Source: Christensenella sp. UBA7703
GTDB lineage: Bacteria; Bacillota; Clostridia; Christensenellales; CAG-138
Assembly: GCA_002482505.1 (NCBI GenBank)
Contig: DLGD01000022.1
Span: 1-35,226, forward strand
Reading direction: 5' to 3'
Length of the DNA: 35,226 bases
Part shown: positions 31,973-35,226 of the stretch, piece by piece
Numbering within the stretch: position 1 is the first letter of the stretch
Layout of the letters: the number at the start of each line of letters is the position of its first letter
Position numbers and translations under genes: made by a program
Notes under the pieces: generated by a model
Databases searched by the model: none
What the model saw: the letters and a program-made list of their open reading frames with translations, nothing else
What the model was told of the DNA's origin: nothing

Positions 31973-34900
31973 ATGATAAAATGGTCGCGGATCAAACGAA
32001 TTACAAGCCTAGTGCTGTGTTTGCTGATGGTGTTTTCGCTGCTTCCCGTCAGCTCGCTCGCAGACGAGGCGAGTTCGCCTACGCCTGCCGACCCGGTGGC
32101 AACACCGCATCAGGAGGCGACGCCTGCGCCGGAGGTCGAGCACACGGCTTCAACACAGGATACGACCCCTGTGCCCGCTTTGGATGCAGAGTATCCAAGC
32201 CCTTCGCCGGCGCTTTCTCCGGCACCAGAAACCACGGCTCCGGAAGCGCAGGCGTATCTGGTCAACTTCGTGATCGACGGCGATACGAAATGGGATCTTC
32301 AGCAGACGGTTGCGGAAGGGGAAACGGCGAAAGCGCCGGGCATCCCCGCCGTGCCGGAGGGCGAAGCCTATGTGGGGCAGATTTTTCTCTACTGGTATGC
32401 GCGTGCAAACGAGGCGTATGATTTCAACACGCCCGTAACCGCGAACCTGACGCTTACAGCCAAGTTTGGCTCTGTGAGCGAGGCCACCAAGACCGAGGAT
32501 ACTCCGGTTGTTGTAAACGAGGAGATTTTGTTTGCCGCGTTTTCAATGGCGGGCGGCATCCTGCCCGAGAGCACGCCGCTCTGGACGTATCAGTTTGTGG
32601 TGGATGGCGTCACGGTGGACAGCAAGATCGTCGCCAACGGGGACACGCTTGATGCACCGCAGGTGCCCGCGGCACCGGACGGCATGAAGTTCTCCGGCTG
32701 GTACACGAACTCCGGCACGCTGTTTGAAGGCTTTGGCACGCAGAACGTAACGGTTAACGGCACAACAACCCTTACGGCGAAATTTGAGCCTGCGTATTAT
32801 GTCTTCTTTTATAATAGAAGCGGCGCGGTCATTGAAACGCGCGTTCCGGACGCAGCGGGTGTGGTTTCAACCACGAACATTGCCTCTCTTGAACTCGGCG
32901 GCAGTGAAGCGTTGCTGGGTTGGTCGCTCACGCCCGGAGGCACTGCCGCTGTCGGCGGAACAGTCACCGTCAGCGGGGCAAACATCAGGCTGTATCCCAT
33001 CATTGGCGAAGTCATCTGGGTTTCGTTTGATTCCACCGGGGGAACCTATGTCCCGCCCATGCATATCGCACCGGGCACTGCGCTGACGCAGGCGGCGGTA
33101 AACGCACATGTGCTTGCAAGCACGGGGCTAGGCGTGATCACGAAAGAGGGCTATACGTTTTCAAACTGGAGCGGAGTTGCCTTTGGCAGCGTGCCTGCGG
33201 CAAACGTGACACTGAGCGCAAACTGGACGCCGAACAATAACACACCGTATAAATTGGTCTACTGGATCGAAAACGCGGACGATTCGGATTTCACATTTGA
33301 AAAAACAGTGAATAAGACCGGAATCTCCGGCGCGACGATCACACCGAGCACGGCAGAGACGGCAACCAACAATCTCAACTCCGCATATGCCGCCTACTTC
33401 AACATTGGAACCTATACCCCGGGGCAGACGGTAAATGGCGACGGAACGACCATCGTCAATCTCTATTTTGCGCGAAAAACGTATACGCTAGCTTTCAAGA
33501 GTGGCACGAATACGATCTATTCCCAATCCTGTAAGTATGACCAGAACGTTTCGGATGTTTGGAATGTGCCCGCAATCGCAACGCTTTCCGCAGCGGGCAA
33601 CGTTTGGAAGTCCAGCATCACGGGCTCGTATTATACCTTTCTGGAGAAGATGCCGGGCAGCAACCTGACCTTGACCGCGACTTCGTGGAGCGGCAGCAAA
33701 TACACCTGGTATTATTGCCTTGAGACGCTGGACGGTACGGCGGCAACAGCGCCCGCGGGCAGCACGACCGTGGCCAATGGCGGAATCACATATTATATTA
33801 CGAAAACGGTCTCGATCAAGGCAAACGGGATCAGCTTGACCTACGACGAGGACTATTTCCCGATTACGGGATTCTATCAGCGCGATAGCGTGGTGCCCTC
33901 CTTCAGCAACGTTGGAGGAGAATACTTTGCCTCGCTCTATTATCGCAGATCGAGCTATAACCTGACTTTCATCAACGGGTCCGCCTCGCAAACCGTCAGC
34001 GGAATTCGTTTTGGTGCGCCGATTGAAGGGCAGTATTATGAGCCGACGCGTCCCGTCGGCGTCAGCGCGGCGTTTACATTTGACGGCTGGTATACGACGC
34101 AGGCCGGCTATGAAGGCTCAAAATTTGACTGGACAGGCAAAACGATGCCGCCGAAAAACGTCGTACTCTATGCCAAATGGGTTGCGCCGACGTTTAGCAG
34201 CGTGGCGAGTCTGAATGCATATGGCTCCACGGGCACAGGCACGATCGACCTTGGTTCCATTCCGTACGGCGGAACCATCAGCGCAAGCGCGCTAGCAAAC
34301 GCGCAGGCCGCGGTCAGCGCAAACAAACCGCATCCGAACGATCTATTCGGTGGCTGGCTGATCGAACGAAATGGTTCGCTGGTTGTCTTTAACCCCAGCA
34401 TGCAGATATTTGAAGATGTTGTGCTGTATCCGGTGTGGCTCAACGGTCTGAGCTATCGCGTGACCTATGCGCTAGGCGAAGCCAGCGGCACGGAGCCGGT
34501 CGATTCAGAAGCATACGCAAGCGGAAGCCAGGCGCAGGTCAAGGCGCTTGATCCCGCTGCTGTTACTCCGCCGACGGACAAGGTGTTTATCGGCTGGCGT
34601 TCCGGTGTCGATCTTAAAATCTATTATCCGAGCAGCGCGATAACGATCACGCAAAACACGACGCTGACCGCTGTCTGGGTATACCCCGCTGTCAATGTAA
34701 CGATTACCTATGATGGCAACGGCGGCATGACCAGCGGCGGGATGGGCAGCTTTACCGGCGGCACGCTGAACAACACGCATCACACAGTGCAAGGCAACGC
34801 TTTTGTCTATGAAGGGAAGCTCTTCAAAGGCTGGAACACGAAATCCGATGGCACGGGCACGGGATATCAACCCGGAGACAGCGTCCTGCTTGGGACCAGC

Positions 34901-35226
34901 GTTGTAAACGCGCCGGGCACGCTCTACGCGATCTGGGAAGATCAAACGTTCATCGTAGAGGTCTCCGGCGATCCGGCGAGTGGATTGAGCGCGGCAAACG
35001 GCGCGGGCAGCTATGTATACCACACCAATGCGATGGTGACGTGGACGATTGCACCTGGCTATGAGCTGGTGGATGTTTCGGACAATGGAGTGATCCTGTC
35101 TGCAGCCTCTTACGCCGGCGGGTCATACGCTATCAACAGCATTTCCGACGATCACGCGGTCGTGGTGTATACGAAACTCAAAAATCTATTGCTCACCTAC
35201 AACGGCAACGGGGGCATGGTGGGCGG
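31973..35226 (+). CDS. Giant repeat-rich surface protein (3' end outside the window)
   Basis: An open frame of 1084 codons without a stop, running off the right edge. GGAGG lies 7 bases before the ATG. The signal peptide (residues 1-31) ends near SSLADE, followed by a Pro/Thr/Ala/Glu linker to about residue 90. The rest is a string of beta-rich modules of the Listeria-Bacteroides (InlB B-repeat, Flg_new) type, recognisable by repeated units such as FSGWYTNSG, FDGWYTTQ, FGGWLIE, FKGWNTKSDGTGT, the strand LYAKW/LTAKF that closes a unit, and the ITYDGNGG or LTYNGNGG opening. Such proteins are usually cell-wall or secreted adhesins. Tryptophan and glycine spacing is irregular, so modules are divergent. 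The wall-anchoring signal, if any, would be beyond the window. Confidence 0.85.
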   Translation, partial: MIKWSRIKRITSLVLCLLMVFSLLPVSSLADEASSPTPADPVATPHQEATPAPEVEHTASTQDTTPVPALDAEYPSPSPALSPAPETTAPEAQAYLVNFVIDGDTKWDLQQTVAEGETAKAPGIPAVPEGEAYVGQIFLYWYARANEAYDFNTPVTANLTLTAKFGSVSEATKTEDTPVVVNEEILFAAFSMAGGILPESTPLWTYQFVVDGVTVDSKIVANGDTLDAPQVPAAPDGMKFSGWYTNSGTLFEGFGTQNVTVNGTTTLTAKFEPAYYVFFYNRSGAVIETRVPDAAGVVSTTNIASLELGGSEALLGWSLTPGGTAAVGGTVTVSGANIRLYPIIGEVIWVSFDSTGGTYVPPMHIAPGTALTQAAVNAHVLASTGLGVITKEGYTFSNWSGVAFGSVPAANVTLSANWTPNNNTPYKLVYWIENADDSDFTFEKTVNKTGISGATITPSTAETATNNLNSAYAAYFNIGTYTPGQTVNGDGTTIVNLYFARKTYTLAFKSGTNTIYSQSCKYDQNVSDVWNVPAIATLSAAGNVWKSSITGSYYTFLEKMPGSNLTLTATSWSGSKYTWYYCLETLDGTAATAPAGSTTVANGGITYYITKTVSIKANGISLTYDEDYFPITGFYQRDSVVPSFSNVGGEYFASLYYRRSSYNLTFINGSASQTVSGIRFGAPIEGQYYEPTRPVGVSAAFTFDGWYTTQAGYEGSKFDWTGKTMPPKNVVLYAKWVAPTFSSVASLNAYGSTGTGTIDLGSIPYGGTISASALANAQAAVSANKPHPNDLFGGWLIERNGSLVVFNPSMQIFEDVVLYPVWLNGLSYRVTYALGEASGTEPVDSEAYASGSQAQVKALDPAAVTPPTDKVFIGWRSGVDLKIYYPSSAITITQNTTLTAVWVYPAVNVTITYDGNGGMTSGGMGSFTGGTLNNTHHTVQGNAFVYEGKLFKGWNTKSDGTGTGYQPGDSVLLGTSVVNAPGTLYAIWEDQTFIVEVSGDPASGLSAANGAGSYVYHTNAMVTWTIAPGYELVDVSDNGVILSAASYAGGSYAINSISDDHAVVVYTKLKNLLLTYNGNGGMVG

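Overview
The window looks like chromosomal DNA of a GC-rich, endospore-lineage Bacillota (class Clostridia or a close relative; I cannot place it to genus). The reasons are a threonyl-tRNA synthetase gene behind a classic T-box leader, a c-di-AMP (ydaO-type) riboswitch, the WalJ-like MBL / RlmH gene pair, a SpoIID/LytB-domain protein, strong Shine-Dalgarno sequences, sigma-A type promoters (several of the extended -10 form TGnTATACT), and many exported proteins with Pro/Thr-rich linkers and SH3b or Listeria-Bacteroides-type repeats. No prophage, insertion sequence, CRISPR array, rRNA or tRNA was seen.

Layout. Positions 1-5600 hold cell-envelope and miscellaneous genes: a SanA/YdcF-like DUF218 protein, a SplB-like radical SAM protein, an HtrA-type membrane serine protease, a lipoprotein, and an apparently 5'-truncated ECF-transporter S component of the UPF0397 family. 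Positions 5969-18702 form a nucleoside-scavenging region. It starts with a BMP/PnrA-type lipoprotein, a double-NBD ATPase, two permeases and two tandem nucleoside hydrolases on the + strand. A convergent nucleoside phosphorylase follows, then a + strand operon of ribokinase, flavodoxin-fold oxidoreductase, zinc alcohol dehydrogenase, M20 amidohydrolase and DHPS-type MBL hydrolase. The simple reading is import of nucleosides, cleavage to base plus ribose (or ribose-1-phosphate) and ribose phosphorylation; the job of the last four enzymes is unknown.

Positions 18948-25962 mix envelope and housekeeping genes: a membrane-anchored SH3b protein, thrS (T-box controlled), dapB (behind a c-di-AMP riboswitch with its own terminator), rlmH, a WalJ-like MBL protein preceded by a tiny upstream ORF that duplicates its start, and ispE. 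Positions 26122-35226 are dominated by cell-surface functions: a 942-residue SpoIID/LytB protein with five SH3b domains, a G5/degenerate-LytM membrane protein, a DUF362 ferredoxin-type protein on the opposite strand, and the first 1084 codons of a giant repeat-rich surface protein that runs off the window.

The most interesting points are the c-di-AMP riboswitch placed on a lone dapB, the hairpin-dense 250-bp element inside the nucleoside transporter locus, the duplicated start/upstream ORF of the WalJ homologue, and the SpoIID-like protein with its degenerate LytM neighbour. All family assignments are by reading motifs; no database search was possible.
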